From Bosea sp. RAC05 (GTDB taxonomy: Bacteria > Pseudomonadota > Alphaproteobacteria > Rhizobiales > Beijerinckiaceae), in the NCBI RefSeq assembly GCF_001713455.1, contig NZ_CP016464.1, positions 309,501-373,500 of the forward strand: a DNA stretch of 64,000 bases, given 5' to 3'. Below, in pieces: positions 30,683-41,747 of this stretch. Numbering within the stretch: the stretch's first letter is position 1; every line of letters begins with the position of its first letter. The translations under genes were made by a program, and so were the position numbers. The notes under the pieces are model-generated. The model had not been told where the DNA came from. It saw nothing but the letters and a program-made list of their open reading frames with translations, and did not search any database.

Positions 30683-30715
30683 ACGAAAGCGCCCGGAGCG
30701 GAACCGCACCGGGCG
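30683..30715 (-). terminator. Hairpin between rpsO and pnp
   Basis: A 12-bp stem with one A-A mismatch, arms 30690-30701 and 30704-30715, is followed on the minus strand by CTTTCGTT. It lies 17 bp after the rpsO stop, where many bacteria have the rpsO terminator or RNase processing hairpin. The weak T-tract suggests partial termination. Confidence 0.6.
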
Positions 30716-30732
30716 TTGGCGTCAGCGGTCGA

Positions 30733-31002
30733 TCAGCGGCGGATGCCGAGCTTCTCGATCAGCGAGCGGTAGCGCGGCTCGCTCTTGCTCTTGAGGTAGT
30801 CGAGCAGCGAACGACGCTGCGAGACCATCTTGAGCAGGCCACGACGGGAGTGGTTGTCCTTGGTGTGCGACTTGAAGTGGCCGGTCAGGTTGTTGATGCG
30901 CTCGGTGAGGATCGCGACCTGGACTTCCGGCGAGCCGGTGTCGTTCGGCTTGGTGGCATGCTCCTTCATGAGCGCGGTCTTGCGCTCGGCAGTGATCGAC
31001 AT
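30733..31002 (-). CDS. rpsO: 30S ribosomal protein S15
   Basis: An 89-residue ribosomal protein of standard length. [32 protein letters not shown] and [20 protein letters not shown] are diagnostic; the central part binds the three-way junction of 16S rRNA helix 20-22. The start MSITAERK at 31002 is used. S15 often represses its own translation through its leader; the leader here is long enough but no specific fold was derived. Confidence 0.97.
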   Translation of the reverse strand: MSITAERKTALMKEHATKPNDTGSPEVQVAILTERINNLTGHFKSHTKDNHSRRGLLKMVSQRRSLLDYLKSKSEPRYRSLIEKLGIRR

Positions 31003-31357
31003 CGTCTGATCCTTCGGTTGGGTGTTGATCTGGCGGGCCGCAGCCGGGATGTCGTCCAGCAGGGTCCGAAGCCCGCGATCCGCCTCATCGCGGAGGGGTC
31101 GCGCAGCCGGCCGAGAAGGCCGGTTGGCGGCGGTATACACGAAATGACGGCAAATGCCAGCGCTGCGGCCGAAACCGCGATGCGCCCGGCTGTGGCCCGA
31201 GTCGGGAGCAACGGCCGGGGTCGCGTCATCGGGCAACGTCACGCGGATGTCGGAGAAGGATGGTCATCCGTGCGCTCGCAGCGCAGCGGGCCGGGCACTT
31301 CGACGAGGCCCGGCCTCTCGAAGGAGGCCGCTGAGCGGCGTTCCCCTCAGGAGCCGC
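31003..31357. other. Intergenic region between the chemoreceptor gene and rpsO
   Basis: 355 bp without a credible gene. It must hold the rpsO leader. Near the chemoreceptor stop there are two hairpins without T-tracts: CTGAGCGGC/GCCGCTCAG (31331-31339, 31353-31361) and GGCCGGGC/GCCCGGCC (31289-31296, 31308-31315). These may slow readthrough from the chemoreceptor gene. No convincing promoter could be assigned by eye. Confidence 0.5.
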
Positions 31358-33874
31358 TCAGAACTCTTCCCAGCCGGTGTCGCTGGCGCGGCTGTTGGCG
31401 ACCTTCTTGGCCGGGGCCGGCGCGGCAGGCGCCAATGCCGGGGCTCGCGCCGGCGCTGCGGCAGGACGCGGAGCCTGCGCCCGCGCGGGCTGGGCCCGGG
31501 TCTGGGCGAAGGCGGCTTCCGCCAGCTGGCGCAGGCGGGCGGGTTCGGCTGCCGCCGGCATGGCCGAAGCGTTGCTGGTGAAACCGGCATTCGGCCCGGT
31601 CCTGAACGCTGCGACGAGGTCGTTGAGCTGTCCGATGCGGTTGGAGAGCGAACCGGCGGAGGCGGCGCTCTGTTCGGCGAGCGCGGCGTTCTGCTGGGTC
31701 ATCTCGTCGAGATGGGCCACCGCCTGGCTCATCTCGTCGATGCCATTGGCCTGCTCGCCCGACGCTGCCGAGATGTCGGCGATGGTGGCGGCGACCTTGC
31801 GGGAGGCGCTGAGGATCTGCTCCAGCGCCTCGCCGGCCTGGCGCACCAGCTTCACGCCCTCGCCGACCTCGGTGTTGGAGGACGAGATCAGGGCCGAGAT
31901 GTCCTTGGCCGCCTCGCCGGAGCGCTGCGCCAGGGTGCGGACCTCGGAGGCGACGACCGCGAAACCCTTGCCGGCATCGCCGGCGCGGGCCGCTTCTACC
32001 GCTGCGTTGAGCGCCAGCAGGTTGGTCTGGAAGGCGATGTCGTCGATGACGCGGATGATGTCCGAGATCTTGGTCGAGGCATCCTCGATCCGAGCCATGG
32101 CGTCGACAGCCTTCCCGGCGATGGCGCCGCCGGTCTGCGCCGCCTTCATCGCCTCGTCGGCGATCGAGGCCGCCTCGCGGGAGGCCTGGGCCGAGGCCTT
32201 CACCGAGGCCGCGAGCTCTTCGGTCGTCGCCGCGGTCTCCTCCAGGGAGGAGGCCTGCTCCTCGGTGCGCTTCGACAGATCGTCGGCGCCCATGTTGATC
32301 TCGCGCGCCGCCAGCCCGACATCGGCCGAGGTGACCTGGATCGTCTTGACCGTCGAAGACAGCCGCTCGACCGTCTCGTTGATCGCGCCCTTGAGCTCGG
32401 CGAACTTGCCGCGATAGGCGGCGTCGACCCGCACCGTCAGGTCACCCGCGGCGACCGCCGAGAGCGTGCGGGCGAACTCGCTGGTGGCGGAATCCACCAC
32501 GGCATTGATCTCGTTGATGCCGGCGACGAGCTTCTGCATCTGCTCGTCGGCCTGGTCGATCTGCAGCCGCGCCGAGAAATCGCCTGCCGCCGCCGCCGCC
32601 ACGACCTCACCGACATCCGACACCACGGCTTCCATCGACTGCGCCCGGGCCAGCCGCGCCGCCGCAGCGGCCTGCTCCTGCTGCTCGAGCGCCCGGATGC
32701 GCAGGATATTGGCCTGGAAATCGCCGAGCGCATGGCTGATCGCGTCGATCTCCACCATGCCGACCCGGGGCGGGATGCGGGCATCGTCGGCGCCCGACAG
32801 CATCAGGCCGACCGAGTCGGCGAGCTTTCCGAGCGGCTGGACCACGCCACGGTTGAACAGGAACACCACGGCGACGACGACCGCCGTGACGGCGAGGATC
32901 GCGAGGAGCGAGAGGGCGAGCTGCCAGCGGGCCATCGCCAGTGCGCCGTCGATCTCGACCGTGGCCTGCTGATAGGCGGCGTCACGCATCTGCAGGATGG
33001 TCGCCAGCGAGGCCTGCGTCCAGGTCCGCCAGTCGGCGAGGCTCATGCCGGCGGGAGTGCCGTCGCGGGCCGCCTCGTACATGGCGCGATAGGTCTTGGC
33101 TTCCTCTTCGCGGAAACCGGTCTGGACGGTCGCCAGCGCCGCCTTGAGCTGCGGCGTCACCTCCATCTGGGCGATCGCCTGGTCGATCAGGACCCAGAGC
33201 TGCTCGATGCGGCCACTGAGCCGGTCGGCCTGCGACACCGCCGCCGGCGTCATCTTCACGCCGCTGCCGACATATTGTGTGAAATGGACCGAGCGGCTGC
33301 CGGCCGCCTCGCGCATCGTCGTGGCGAATTCGCCGAGCGAGACGGTGTTGCTGACCTCGGGGTTGAGGTCGCCGATCCGCGCGCCGATCTGGCGTTGCAG
33401 CGCCGTCTGCTGGTTCAGGAGATCGAGAACGGTGGTACTGAAGGCCTGGGCCGCCTTGGGGTCGCGCTGCTGCAGGGCCTTGGCGGCTTCCGCGGCCGCG
33501 AGCCGGCGCGCCTCGACGAGACGCGGGCCGATCTGCGAGACGGGGCCGGCGAGCTCCTGGCGCTGCGCGAACGCGGTCTGGGCGAAGCTGGCCTGCATCT
33601 GGGTGACGCGCGCATCGGTCTCGCGTGCGGCCTGGGCGGCGACGGCGGCGATCTTGCCGTCGGGATCGGCCGCCAGGATCACCTGCGTGATGGCGCCGCG
33701 TTCGATCGCGGCGCGCTCGATCACGCGGCTGACGGCCTCCGAGGCGACGACGAGACTGCGCGTCTCCTGGGCCGTCGAGAGCGAGCGCAGCTGTTGATAG
33801 GCGACGAAGCCGCTCGCCAGGATGGCGGCGCCGCCGGCTGCGATGGTGCAGATCAGAAAATGTGTCACGCGCAT
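31358..33874 (-). CDS. Methyl-accepting chemotaxis protein
   Basis: An 838-residue transmembrane chemoreceptor. TM1 is at about 4-24, a periplasmic sensor of about 290 residues follows (its [12 protein letters not shown] helix recalls nitrate/nitrite-sensing NIT domains, unproven), TM2 at about 318-342, then tandem HAMP-like units and a signalling domain with the hairpin tip [27 protein letters not shown]. After an Ala/Pro-rich linker the protein ends in GWEEF, a CheR/CheB-tethering pentapeptide. The start at 33874 gives [15 protein letters not shown]. It sits between truB and rpsO, splitting a normally tight cluster; no other chemotaxis gene is nearby. Confidence 0.93.
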   Translation of the reverse strand: MRVTHFLICTIAAGGAAILASGFVAYQQLRSLSTAQETRSLVVASEAVSRVIERAAIERGAITQVILAADPDGKIAAVAAQAARETDARVTQMQASFAQTAFAQRQELAGPVSQIGPRLVEARRLAAAEAAKALQQRDPKAAQAFSTTVLDLLNQQTALQRQIGARIGDLNPEVSNTVSLGEFATTMREAAGSRSVHFTQYVGSGVKMTPAAVSQADRLSGRIEQLWVLIDQAIAQMEVTPQLKAALATVQTGFREEEAKTYRAMYEAARDGTPAGMSLADWRTWTQASLATILQMRDAAYQQATVEIDGALAMARWQLALSLLAILAVTAVVVAVVFLFNRGVVQPLGKLADSVGLMLSGADDARIPPRVGMVEIDAISHALGDFQANILRIRALEQQEQAAAAARLARAQSMEAVVSDVGEVVAAAAAGDFSARLQIDQADEQMQKLVAGINEINAVVDSATSEFARTLSAVAAGDLTVRVDAAYRGKFAELKGAINETVERLSSTVKTIQVTSADVGLAAREINMGADDLSKRTEEQASSLEETAATTEELAASVKASAQASREAASIADEAMKAAQTGGAIAGKAVDAMARIEDASTKISDIIRVIDDIAFQTNLLALNAAVEAARAGDAGKGFAVVASEVRTLAQRSGEAAKDISALISSSNTEVGEGVKLVRQAGEALEQILSASRKVAATIADISAASGEQANGIDEMSQAVAHLDEMTQQNAALAEQSAASAGSLSNRIGQLNDLVAAFRTGPNAGFTSNASAMPAAAEPARLRQLAEAAFAQTRAQPARAQAPRPAAAPARAPALAPAAPAPAKKVANSRASDTGWEEF

Positions 33875-34026
33875 GGCGCTGAGTTCCCCACGGCCGCCGC
33901 TCCGGAGCTGGCTGCGGCCATGCCGTTTTTGCGCGGCTGGGGCCGGGACGTGCCGGAGCGTTGTCTCCGACACATACCGATTCGGCTGTTAACGCGACGT
34001 TTCGAAACGCCGGTCGCGAGGGAAAT

Positions 34027-34974
34027 TCAGAGGTTGAAGACGCGGTGCGGCACCAGCTCGCCCTGCTCGACCGTGCCGATCGCGATCAGGGTGCCGCCCG
34101 ACGTCGCATAGATGGCGGGGCTTTCGATGGGCACCTCGCGTCCGCGCAGCAGCACGCTCTGGCCCCGCTTCAGACGCAGCGCCGCATCCTTGTGGACCAC
34201 GACCTCCGGGATCAGGGACAGCGCCGCCTTGACCGGCAGCAGGGTCGCGGCCGCGCTCTCGGGGCTTTCCCGCAGCGTCTCGACGGAGACGGCCTCATCG
34301 ATGGCGAAGGGCCCGACGCGGGTCCGCCGCAGATGCACGACATGGCCGAGACAGCCCAGCGCGAGGCCGAGATCGCGGGCGATCGCGCGCACATAGGTGC
34401 CCTTGCCGCACTCCGCCTCGAAGGTCGTCGTCTCCGGCGAATGCGAGACGATGCGCAGCGCGTCGATCTCCACAGGCCTCGCCTCCAGGACGACGTCCTC
34501 GCCGTCGCGGGCGAGGTCATAGGCGCGCTCGCCGGCGATCTTGATGGCGGAGAACTTCGGCGGGACCTGGCTGATCGTGCCCGTGAATTGCGGTAGCAGG
34601 GCCGTGATGGCCTCTTCTTCGGGACGGGTCTCCGCCGTCGCGATGACGCGGCCTTCGGTGTCGTCGGTATCGGTCTGCGTGCCCCAGGCGACAGTGAACT
34701 GGTAGGCCTTGCGCCCGTCCATGACGAAGGGAACGGTCTTGGTCGCCTCGCCGAGCGCGATCGGCAGCAGGCCCGAGGCGAGCGGATCAAGCGTGCCGGC
34801 ATGGCCGGCCTTCTTCGCCGAGAAGGCGCGCTTCACGACCGCCACCGCATGGGTCGAGGTCATGCCGACGGGCTTGTCGAGCACGACCCAGCCATGCACG
34901 TCGCGCTTTTTCGGTCGCGGTGCAAAGCTCTGGCCCTGCGGCTCGCTGGCTTCTGTGGGCGCCGGTTCAGTCAT
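34027..34974 (-). CDS. truB: tRNA pseudouridine-55 synthase
   Basis: A 315-residue TruB. The catalytic Asp63 lies in GHAGTLDPLASGLLPIALGEATK; GWVVLDKPVGMTS and GTYVRAIARDLG are further family blocks, and a short PUA-like C-terminal segment is present. It makes psi55 in the T-loop of nearly all tRNAs. It overlaps rbfA by 8 bp. The usual downstream neighbour rpsO is displaced by the chemoreceptor gene. Confidence 0.95.
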   Translation of the reverse strand: MTEPAPTEASEPQGQSFAPRPKKRDVHGWVVLDKPVGMTSTHAVAVVKRAFSAKKAGHAGTLDPLASGLLPIALGEATKTVPFVMDGRKAYQFTVAWGTQTDTDDTEGRVIATAETRPEEEAITALLPQFTGTISQVPPKFSAIKIAGERAYDLARDGEDVVLEARPVEIDALRIVSHSPETTTFEAECGKGTYVRAIARDLGLALGCLGHVVHLRRTRVGPFAIDEAVSVETLRESPESAAATLLPVKAALSLIPEVVVHKDAALRLKRGQSVLLRGREVPIESPAIYATSGGTLIAIGTVEQGELVPHRVFNL

Positions 34975-35395
34975 CGTCCTGCTCGTCCGTCTGGATGCGC
35001 AGCGGCTGCTTCAGGATGTCCTGGCGCACCTTGTCGGAATAGAGGATGGCGTCGACGCGCTCGGCCTCGGCGAAACTCTCATCCGGCAGGAAGCGGATAT
35101 CGGGCGCGAATTTCAGGTTCACGCGGTGGGCGATCTCGCCACGGATATAGCGCTTGTGGTCGTTCAGCGCCTTCAGCACCGGCTTCACGTCACCGCCACC
35201 GAGCGGCATGATGTAGCAGGTCGCGAGCTTCAGATCGGTCGAAAGCCGCACCTCGGGCACCGTGATGACGTGCTTGGCCAGCACCTCGTCATGAATGTCG
35301 CCGCGCGACAAAAGCTCCGCCAGCGCATGACGGATCACTTCGCCGATGCGCAGCTGGCGCTGGTTGGGGCCGGAGGGTTTTGCGGGTTTTGCCAT
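34967..35395 (-). CDS. rbfA: 30S ribosome-binding factor A
   Basis: A 142-residue KH-fold assembly factor. QRQLRIGEVIRHALAELLSRG, VTVPEVRLSTDLK-like VITVPEVRLSTDLKLA and HRVNLKFAPDIRFLPDESF are conserved. It helps mature the 5' end of 16S rRNA and is important in the cold. The ATG at 35395 follows a 97-bp gap after infB. Confidence 0.95.
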   Translation of the reverse strand: MAKPAKPSGPNQRQLRIGEVIRHALAELLSRGDIHDEVLAKHVITVPEVRLSTDLKLATCYIMPLGGGDVKPVLKALNDHKRYIRGEIAHRVNLKFAPDIRFLPDESFAEAERVDAILYSDKVRQDILKQPLRIQTDEQDDD

Positions 35396-35492
35396 GGTTC
35401 TCGTTCTCCGGGATCGGACCGGATGGACGGTCGATAAAAGCATCATGGCCGGGCAAGCCCGGCCATGATCAGCCTGGGTCGAAGCGGACGCC

Positions 35493-38339
35493 TTACAGCG
35501 TGCGCTTGATCTCCTCGACGCGGTAGCACTCGATCACGTCGCCGGCGCGCATGTCCTGGTAGTTCTCGAAGGACATGCCGCACTCCTGGCCGGCCACCAC
35601 TTCCTTGGCGTCGTCCTTGAAGCGCTTCAGCTGGGCGAGCTTGCCCTCGTGGACCACGACGTTGTCGCGGATCAGGCGGACATTGGCGCCACGCTCAATC
35701 GTGCCGTCGGTGACGCGGCAACCGGCGATCTTGCCGACCTTCGAAACCGCGAAGATCTCGAGAATCTGCGCGTTGCCGAGCATGGTTTCACGCAGGGTCG
35801 GGGCCAGCAGGCCCGACATCGCCGCCTTCACATCGTCCACGAGGTTATAGATGATGTTGTAGTAGCGGATTTCGACGCCGGCCCGTTCGGCCGCTTCGCG
35901 CGCTTCCTTGTGGGCACGCACGTTGAAGCCGATCACGGCGGCGCCCGAAGCCTGGGCGAGCGTGATGTCGGATTCGGTGATGCCGCCGACGCCCGACTGC
36001 AGCACGCGGGCGCGCACCTCCTCGTTGCCGACCTTTTCCAGCGTCCCGACGATGGCCTCGACCGAGCCCTGCACGTCGCCCTTGACGACGAGCGGGAACT
36101 CCTTGCGGCCGGCGCCTTCCTTGAGGTCGCGCATCATGTCGGCGAGCGAACGGCCCGCCGCCGATCCGCCGCCGCGGGCGGCGATCCGGTCGCGCTTCTG
36201 GCGCTCGCGGTAATCGGTGATCTCGCGGGCCCGCGCCTCCGACTCGACGACCGCGACGCGGTCGCCGGCCTCCGGGGTGCCGTTGAAGCCGAGAACCTCG
36301 ACCGGCAGCGAGGGCGGAGCCTCCTTGATATGGGCGCCGGTGTCGCCGATCAGGGCGCGCACGCGGCCCCATTCGGAACCCGCCACGACGATGTCGCCGG
36401 TGCGCAGCGTGCCGCGCTGGACGAGAACCGTCGCGACCGGGCCGCGACCACGGTCGAGCTTGGCCTCGATCACCGTGCCTTCGGCCGGACGATCCGGATT
36501 GGCCTTGAGGTCGAGCAGTTCGGCCTGCAGCGCGATCGCCTCGAGCAGCTTGTCGAGGTTCTTGCCGGTCTTGGCCGAAACCTCGATTTCCAGCGTCTCG
36601 CCGCCGAGCGACTCGACCTGAATCTCGTACTGCAGCAGCTCGGCGCGCACCCGCTCGGGGCTGGCGTCGTTCTTGTCGATCTTGTTGATCGCCACGATCA
36701 GCGGAACACCCGCGGCCTTGGCATGATTGATGGCCTCGACCGTCTGCGGCATGACGCCGTCATCGGCCGCGACGACCAGCACGACGACGTCGGTGACCTT
36801 GGCGCCACGGGCGCGCATTGCCGTGAAGGCGGCGTGGCCCGGCGTGTCGATGAAGGTAACGAACGCGCCCGAGGGCGTCTTCACCTGATAGGCGCCGATA
36901 TGCTGGGTGATGCCGCCGGCCTCGCCGGTGACGACATGCGTCTGGCGGATCGCGTCGAGCAGCGAGGTCTTGCCATGGTCGACATGGCCCATGATCGTGA
37001 CGACGGCCGGGCGCTGGCTCAGCGTGTCATCGGTATCGGGCGTGTCGAACAGGCCTTCCTCGACGTCGGATTCGGCCACGCGCTTGACGGTATGGCCCAT
37101 TTCCTCCGCGACGAGCTGGGCGGTGTCGGCGTCGATCACGTCGGTGATCTTGTGCATCGCGCCCTGCTTCATCAGCAGGCGGATGACGTCGACGCCCCGC
37201 TCGGTCATGCGGTTGGCGAGTTCCTGGATGGTGATCGTCTCGGGGATGATCACCTCGCGCATCACGCGCTCCTTCGCCGCGTCCGAGGCGCGGTGGCCGG
37301 TCATGCGCTGGACGCGCCGGCGGAAGGCGGCGACCGAGCGCGTGCGCTCGTCGTCACCGCCGGTCGCGGTCGACAGGGTCAGGCGGCCACGCGGCTTTTC
37401 GCCGACCTTGGGGGTCTTGGGCGCGGGAACCGGGGCGCCACGCGGCGGACCGCCGGCGAAGCCGCCGGGGCGGCGGAAGGCGGGCCTCGCCTCGCCGTCG
37501 TCGGGCCGGCTGCGCGGGGTGGCCGTCGAGGGCGCCTGGCGCGTCGGACGGGTGATGGCGGGTTCGGCCGGAGCGGTCGCATCGACCGGTCGCGGCGGGC
37601 GCGGTGTGTCGAGGCGCGGCGGGCGCGAGTCGAGACGCGGCGGACGGGCGCCGACGTCGCGCATCGGGGTGCGCGGCGCGAAATCGGGACGCGGGCCGGA
37701 CGGGGCCGGGCGCGGCGACGGGGCATAGCCAGCAGCCGGCGCGGCGCCGGCCTCGGGCTGCGCCGGGGCGGGAGGCGTGAACTCGCGCGGCGGCTGCGGC
37801 GGGCGCGGGGCCTGCGGCTCGTCCATCCGCTGCCGGGCGGCGCTTTCGGCGCGGCGCTTGCGGTCCTCTTCCTGGCGGCGGCGGTCTTCTTCCTCGCGCT
37901 GGCGGGCGAGCGCGGCTTCGCGCTCCTGGCGCTCGCGCTCGGCGGCCTGCGCACGGGCACGGGCTTCGTCCTCGGCAATCCGGCGGGCTTCCGCCTCGCG
38001 GCCTCGCGAGTCGGAGAGAGCACGCTGGCGTGCCTCCTTCTCGTCCTCGGACAGCGTGCGCAGCAGCATGCCGGAGGCGGGGCGGGGCGGGGGCGTCGGC
38101 GCGGCGGGCGCCGGGCGCGGCGCGGCCTGCTGAACCGGCGGCGCGGGCGCGCGGGGAGCCACGGGCTCCTTGACCTCGGGGCCGGCGACACGCCGCTTGA
38201 CCTCGACGACGACCTGCTTGGAGCGCCCATGCGAGAAGCTCTGCCGGACAGTGCTCTGCTCGACGGGGCGCTTCAGGGTCAGGGTCTTCGGAGGGCTGAC
38301 GGTCAAGGTCTTGTCGCCCGGGGTCTTGGTATCGCTCAT
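35493..38339 (-). CDS. infB: Translation initiation factor IF-2
   Basis: A 948-residue IF-2. The first about 330 residues are a low-complexity Pro/Arg/Ala-rich extension including a charged coiled segment ([18 protein letters not shown]), longer than in E. coli and typical of alphaproteobacteria. Then IF2_N ([12 protein letters not shown]), and the GTPase with G1 GHVDHGKTS at about 449-457, G3 DTPGH and G4 NKID, followed by domains C1/C2 that hold fMet-tRNA. It starts with an ATGA overlap with the ylxR gene. Confidence 0.96.
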   Translation of the reverse strand: MSDTKTPGDKTLTVSPPKTLTLKRPVEQSTVRQSFSHGRSKQVVVEVKRRVAGPEVKEPVAPRAPAPPVQQAAPRPAPAAPTPPPRPASGMLLRTLSEDEKEARQRALSDSRGREAEARRIAEDEARARAQAAERERQEREAALARQREEEDRRRQEEDRKRRAESAARQRMDEPQAPRPPQPPREFTPPAPAQPEAGAAPAAGYAPSPRPAPSGPRPDFAPRTPMRDVGARPPRLDSRPPRLDTPRPPRPVDATAPAEPAITRPTRQAPSTATPRSRPDDGEARPAFRRPGGFAGGPPRGAPVPAPKTPKVGEKPRGRLTLSTATGGDDERTRSVAAFRRRVQRMTGHRASDAAKERVMREVIIPETITIQELANRMTERGVDVIRLLMKQGAMHKITDVIDADTAQLVAEEMGHTVKRVAESDVEEGLFDTPDTDDTLSQRPAVVTIMGHVDHGKTSLLDAIRQTHVVTGEAGGITQHIGAYQVKTPSGAFVTFIDTPGHAAFTAMRARGAKVTDVVVLVVAADDGVMPQTVEAINHAKAAGVPLIVAINKIDKNDASPERVRAELLQYEIQVESLGGETLEIEVSAKTGKNLDKLLEAIALQAELLDLKANPDRPAEGTVIEAKLDRGRGPVATVLVQRGTLRTGDIVVAGSEWGRVRALIGDTGAHIKEAPPSLPVEVLGFNGTPEAGDRVAVVESEARAREITDYRERQKRDRIAARGGGSAAGRSLADMMRDLKEGAGRKEFPLVVKGDVQGSVEAIVGTLEKVGNEEVRARVLQSGVGGITESDITLAQASGAAVIGFNVRAHKEAREAAERAGVEIRYYNIIYNLVDDVKAAMSGLLAPTLRETMLGNAQILEIFAVSKVGKIAGCRVTDGTIERGANVRLIRDNVVVHEGKLAQLKRFKDDAKEVVAGQECGMSFENYQDMRAGDVIECYRVEEIKRTL

Positions 38340-39109
38340 TCTGTGCTCGGTCCTGCCGCGTTCGGTCCAGCCGGTTCGGTCGTTCGATGGTCTACGGAAT
38401 CGTCACCTGCGGGGTCGGAGCCGTTCGGCTCCTCCGGGGCGGTTGCACCGGCGTCGTTCGTCCGATAGCGAACGAGCCGACGCCAGCGGGAGAGGAAACC
38501 CTCGGCCGCTGGTCCCGGAGCAAGCGCCGCATGTATCACATGTGCGCGCCCCAACGCCAATTCCAAATCCGCTGCCGCGAAAATTGCCACGACGGGCACC
38601 TTCCGTGGCTTCAGCCGGGCTTCCTCCCGCGCGATTTCGGCCCGCCGCAGCGCCTGAGCGATCTTGCGGCGGCCATCCTCGGCGCCGTCGCTGGCCTCGA
38701 TCACGGCGGCACAGCGGCCTGAACCGATCACCGCCTCGACCTTGGCGAACCCGGCCTGGGCCAGTCCCGCCTTGTTCGCCATTGCCAGCGCCTGAAGCGC
38801 GTCCTTCAGCATCAGGGCGTCGATCATCTCACCCAAATCGGGCGGGACGACGACCTTCGTCTTCAGCGAGCGCTCGAAGGCCCGCCGCTTGACGGCCTCG
38901 GCGACCGTCGCGGCGCTGAGGCTGGCCCAGACGCCGCGGCCGGGCAGCTTGCGCCGCAGATCCGGCACGAGCATGCCGTCCGGCCCGACGACGAAGCGGA
39001 TCAGGTCGTCGGGGGACTTCACCGTCCGCGTGACGACGCAACTCCGCTCCGGCCCGTCCCTGCGGGCCTGTTGCGTCTCGCGCGCGCCGCGCGCCGCGGC
39101 CGGTTTCAT
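38336..39109 (-). CDS. YlxR (DUF448) RNA-binding protein with L7Ae-like C-terminal half
   Basis: A 257-residue protein. The N-terminal YlxR/RnpM domain ([29 protein letters not shown]) is followed by an L7Ae/eL8-like domain ([35 protein letters not shown]) and a loose acidic tail. YlxR proteins lie between nusA and infB in most bacteria and bind RNA, in Firmicutes RNase P RNA; the two-domain form is usual in alphaproteobacteria. It sits 14 bp from nusA and overlaps infB by 4 bp. Confidence 0.88.
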   Translation of the reverse strand: MKPAAARGARETQQARRDGPERSCVVTRTVKSPDDLIRFVVGPDGMLVPDLRRKLPGRGVWASLSAATVAEAVKRRAFERSLKTKVVVPPDLGEMIDALMLKDALQALAMANKAGLAQAGFAKVEAVIGSGRCAAVIEASDGAEDGRRKIAQALRRAEIAREEARLKPRKVPVVAIFAAADLELALGRAHVIHAALAPGPAAEGFLSRWRRLVRYRTNDAGATAPEEPNGSDPAGDDSVDHRTTEPAGPNAAGPSTE

Positions 39110-39123
39110 CGCGGGCTCCGGTC

Positions 39124-40716
39124 TCAGGCCTCGGCCGTCTCCTCGGCGGCCGGCTCGGCGTCGTCAGCGGGCGCCTCGACCCAGCCCGCCTGGACGCGGG
39201 CGGCCATGACGATCGCCTCGGCGTCCTGCCGCGACAGGTCGAAACCGTCGAGATAGCCGGAATGACGCGTGGTCTCGCCATCCTTGCGCTCGGTCCAGCC
39301 GACGAGATCGTCGGTGGCGCAGCCGGCGAGGTCCTCGACGTTCTTCACGTCGTTCTCGCCCAGCGCCACCATCATCGCGGTGGTGATGCCGGGAACCTCG
39401 CGCAGCGCGTCCTCGACGCCCAGCGCACGGCGCTTTTCGTCGAACTCGGCCTCGACCGCGGCCAGATAGTCCTGAGCGCGGGACTGGATCTCCGCACCCG
39501 TCTCCTCGTCGAAGCCCTCGATCGAGGCCAGTTCGGCGAGATCGACATAGGCGACCTCCTCGACGCTGCGGAAACCTTCCGAGGCGAGCAGCTGGCCGAC
39601 CGTCTCGTCGACGTTCAGGGCGTTCATGAAGATGTCGGTGCGGCTGACGAATTCCTTCTGGCGCCGCTCGGACTCCTCGGCCTCGGTCAGGATGTCGATG
39701 TCCCAGCCGGTGAGCTGCGAGGCCAGGCGCACGTTCTGGCCGCGGCGGCCGATCGCGAGCGAGAGCTGCTCGTCGGGGACGACGACCTCGATCTTGTCGG
39801 CCTCCTCGTCGAGCACGACCTTGGCGACTTCCGCCGGCTGCAGCGCGTTGACGACGAAGGTCGCGATGTCGGGCGACCACGGAATGATGTCGATCTTCTC
39901 GCCCTGCAACTCGCCGACCACGGCCTGCACGCGCGAGCCGCGCATGCCGACGCAGGCGCCGACGGGGTCGATCGAGGAATCGCGGCTGATCACGGCGATC
40001 TTGGCGCGCGAGCCCGGATCGCGGGCGACGGCCTTCACCTCGACGATCCCGTCATAGATCTCCGGCACTTCCTGGCCGAAGAGCTTGGCCATGAACTGCG
40101 GATGGGTGCGGGAGAGGAAGATCTGCGGGCCGCGCGGCTCGCGGCGCACGTCATAGACATAGGCGCGGGCGCGGTCGCCGACCTTGAAGGTCTCGCGCGG
40201 GATCATCTCGTCGCGGCGGATGATCGCCTCGCCGCGGCCGAGATCGACGAAGACGTTGCCGTATTCGACGCGCTTGACCGCGCCGTTGACGATCTCGCCG
40301 ATGCGGTCCTTGTACTCGTCGTACTGGCGGTCGCGCTCGGCCTCGCGCACCTTCTGCACGATGACCTGCTTGGCGGCCTGGGCGGCGATGCGGCCGAAAT
40401 CGAAGGGCGGCAGCGGATCGGCGATCACGTCGCCGACCTGGGCGGCCGGGTTGTGGCGCTTGGCCTCGTCGACGGTGATCTCGACGGCGGGGTTCTCGAC
40501 GCTGTCGACGACCTGGAGATGGCGCGCCAGGCGCAGTTCGCCGGTCTTGGTGCTGATCTCGGCATGGACGTCGGTCTCGGCGCCGTAGCGCGAGCGGGCG
40601 GCGCGGGCGATGGCGTCCTCCATCGCGTCCAGCACGATCTGCCGGTCGATGGATTTCTCGCGGGCGACGGCGTCCGCGATCTGAAGCCATTCGAGTCTGT
40701 TGGCTGCGACCACCAT
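39124..40716 (-). CDS. nusA: Transcription termination/antitermination factor NusA
   Basis: A 530-residue NusA. N-terminal RNA-polymerase-binding domain ([18 protein letters not shown]), S1 ([17 protein letters not shown]), two KH domains ([21 protein letters not shown] split; [12 protein letters not shown]) and two C-terminal acidic helix-hairpin repeats ([33 protein letters not shown]). The ATG at 40716 is 5 bp after the rimP stop. NusA is a likely regulator of its own operon, see the terminator-promoter pair at 41.5-41.6 kb. Confidence 0.96.
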   Translation of the reverse strand: MVVAANRLEWLQIADAVAREKSIDRQIVLDAMEDAIARAARSRYGAETDVHAEISTKTGELRLARHLQVVDSVENPAVEITVDEAKRHNPAAQVGDVIADPLPPFDFGRIAAQAAKQVIVQKVREAERDRQYDEYKDRIGEIVNGAVKRVEYGNVFVDLGRGEAIIRRDEMIPRETFKVGDRARAYVYDVRREPRGPQIFLSRTHPQFMAKLFGQEVPEIYDGIVEVKAVARDPGSRAKIAVISRDSSIDPVGACVGMRGSRVQAVVGELQGEKIDIIPWSPDIATFVVNALQPAEVAKVVLDEEADKIEVVVPDEQLSLAIGRRGQNVRLASQLTGWDIDILTEAEESERRQKEFVSRTDIFMNALNVDETVGQLLASEGFRSVEEVAYVDLAELASIEGFDEETGAEIQSRAQDYLAAVEAEFDEKRRALGVEDALREVPGITTAMMVALGENDVKNVEDLAGCATDDLVGWTERKDGETTRHSGYLDGFDLSRQDAEAIVMAARVQAGWVEAPADDAEPAAEETAEA

Positions 40717-40721
40717 GGCGC

Positions 40722-41408
40722 TCACTCCTCTTCGGTTGTGTCTGGCGGAGTCTGTCCGCGCTTCTTGTCGGGCCGTGGCCCCAGCGATTTCTTCCGGCCC
40801 TTGGGCGGCGCGGCGATCTCGTCGGCGGTCGGCATCTCGGGCGGCAGCCCGGCCTTGCCGCGGCGCAGCGATTCCGTGACCAGCGCATCGGTCAGCACCA
40901 GGCGGGCGTCGCTGACCAGCGTCATCGGGATCGCGACGTCGCGCTCTTCCTCGGACTTGGCGTCGTCGCGCGCGAGCAGGGCGTTTTCGCCCTCGACGCC
41001 GCGCAGGATGCCGCGGAAGCGCTTGCGGCCATGGACCGGGGTCTCGGTCTCGATCTTGGCGAGATGCCCGGCCCAGCGCGCGAAATCGCCCGCCCGGACC
41101 AGCGGCCGGTCGATCCCCGGCGAGGACACCTCGAGATGGTAGGGCACCTGGATCGGGTCGTCGACGTCGAGCGCCGGCGAGACCGCCTGGCTGACCTCCT
41201 CGCACCCCTCGACGTTCATCGTGCCGTCGGGCCGCTCCGCCATGATCTGCACGGTGCAGCCGTTCTGGCCGGTGACGCGCACGCGCACCAGCCGGTAGCC
41301 GAGATCGACGATCGCCGGCTCGATGATCGCGGCGACGCGCGCCGCGACGCCGCTCTCGACGACGAGGCGCCGGTCGCTGTCCTGTTCCGTGGCGTTCGGC
41401 TCGTTCAT
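40722..41408 (-). CDS. rimP: Ribosome maturation factor RimP
   Basis: A 228-residue RimP. The N-terminal domain has [20 protein letters not shown], and [15 protein letters not shown] is the family signature. A lysine/proline-rich tail of about 30 residues extends beyond the usual end. It is needed for 30S assembly. The ATG at 41408 is the family start. First gene of the rimP-nusA-ylxR-infB-rbfA-truB operon. Confidence 0.94.
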   Translation of the reverse strand: MNEPNATEQDSDRRLVVESGVAARVAAIIEPAIVDLGYRLVRVRVTGQNGCTVQIMAERPDGTMNVEGCEEVSQAVSPALDVDDPIQVPYHLEVSSPGIDRPLVRAGDFARWAGHLAKIETETPVHGRKRFRGILRGVEGENALLARDDAKSEEERDVAIPMTLVSDARLVLTDALVTESLRRGKAGLPPEMPTADEIAAPPKGRKKSLGPRPDKKRGQTPPDTTEEE

Positions 41409-41534
41409 GCCCTGGCTGCCTTGCCTTCGGCCGGTGAAGCCGGCCGCGATCGAAGGATGGTGCATGATCGCGTGGTGCCGCATCGGCCCGTTCGGCCCGC
41501 GCTCTCATGCTCCGGCCCCGGCAGGGCTGCGGCC

Positions 41535-41567
41535 AACAAAAAAGAGCGGGCCTTCCGGCCCGCTCTT
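41535..41567 (-). terminator. Intrinsic terminator in the rimP leader (possible attenuator)
   Basis: An exact 11-bp stem, AAGAGCGGGCC / GGCCCGCTCTT (41542-41552 and 41557-41567, loop TTCC), is followed on the minus strand by TTTTTTGTT. It points toward rimP, 127 bp before its start, yet no minus-strand gene ends upstream. It lies about 40 bp after a sigma-70-like promoter. Confidence 0.85.
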
Positions 41568-41605
41568 GATCATCGGCTTACACCGGAACCAGAGCTGTTG
41601 CGCGC

Positions 41606-41634
41606 TATTTAGTCCGCATCGGCCCGGCTGGCAA
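41606..41634 (-). promoter_or_regulatory. Sigma-70-type promoter for the rimP leader
   Basis: On the minus strand TTGCCA (41629-41634) and TAAATA (41606-41611) are separated by exactly 17 bp. Transcription would start near 41599, run about 35 bases into the 41567 hairpin, and continue into rimP if it is not terminated. Confidence 0.6.
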
Positions 41635-41747
41635 GGGTTCTTCCCGCCGGACCCTGCCAGGCCCGCCGCACTGTCGCGGATCACGCTAACCCGCTGGTCA
41701 TCCTTCTGCGCCATGGTGACGCGCGACGCGGTGTGCGGGGATTGGGT

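Noticed and set aside
33986..34000. CtrA-like site upstream of the chemoreceptor gene
   Set aside because: TTAA-N7-TTTC has two mismatches in the second half; expected by chance.
31154..34111. Long open frame antisense to the chemoreceptor gene (about 985 codons)
   Set aside because: Composition and lack of domains mark it as an antisense artefact of GC-biased codon use.
35649..38468. Long open frame antisense to infB (about 940 codons)
   Set aside because: No domain; highly Arg/Gly-rich; infB on the opposite strand accounts for the region.
39262..41142. Open frame antisense to nusA/rimP
   Set aside because: Spans two well-supported genes on the other strand and has no domain.
41568..41747. 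tRNA gene upstream of rimP, as in the E. coli metY-rimP arrangement
   Set aside because: Checked both strands for a T-loop and acceptor stem; GGTTCCGG is present but no cloverleaf can be formed.
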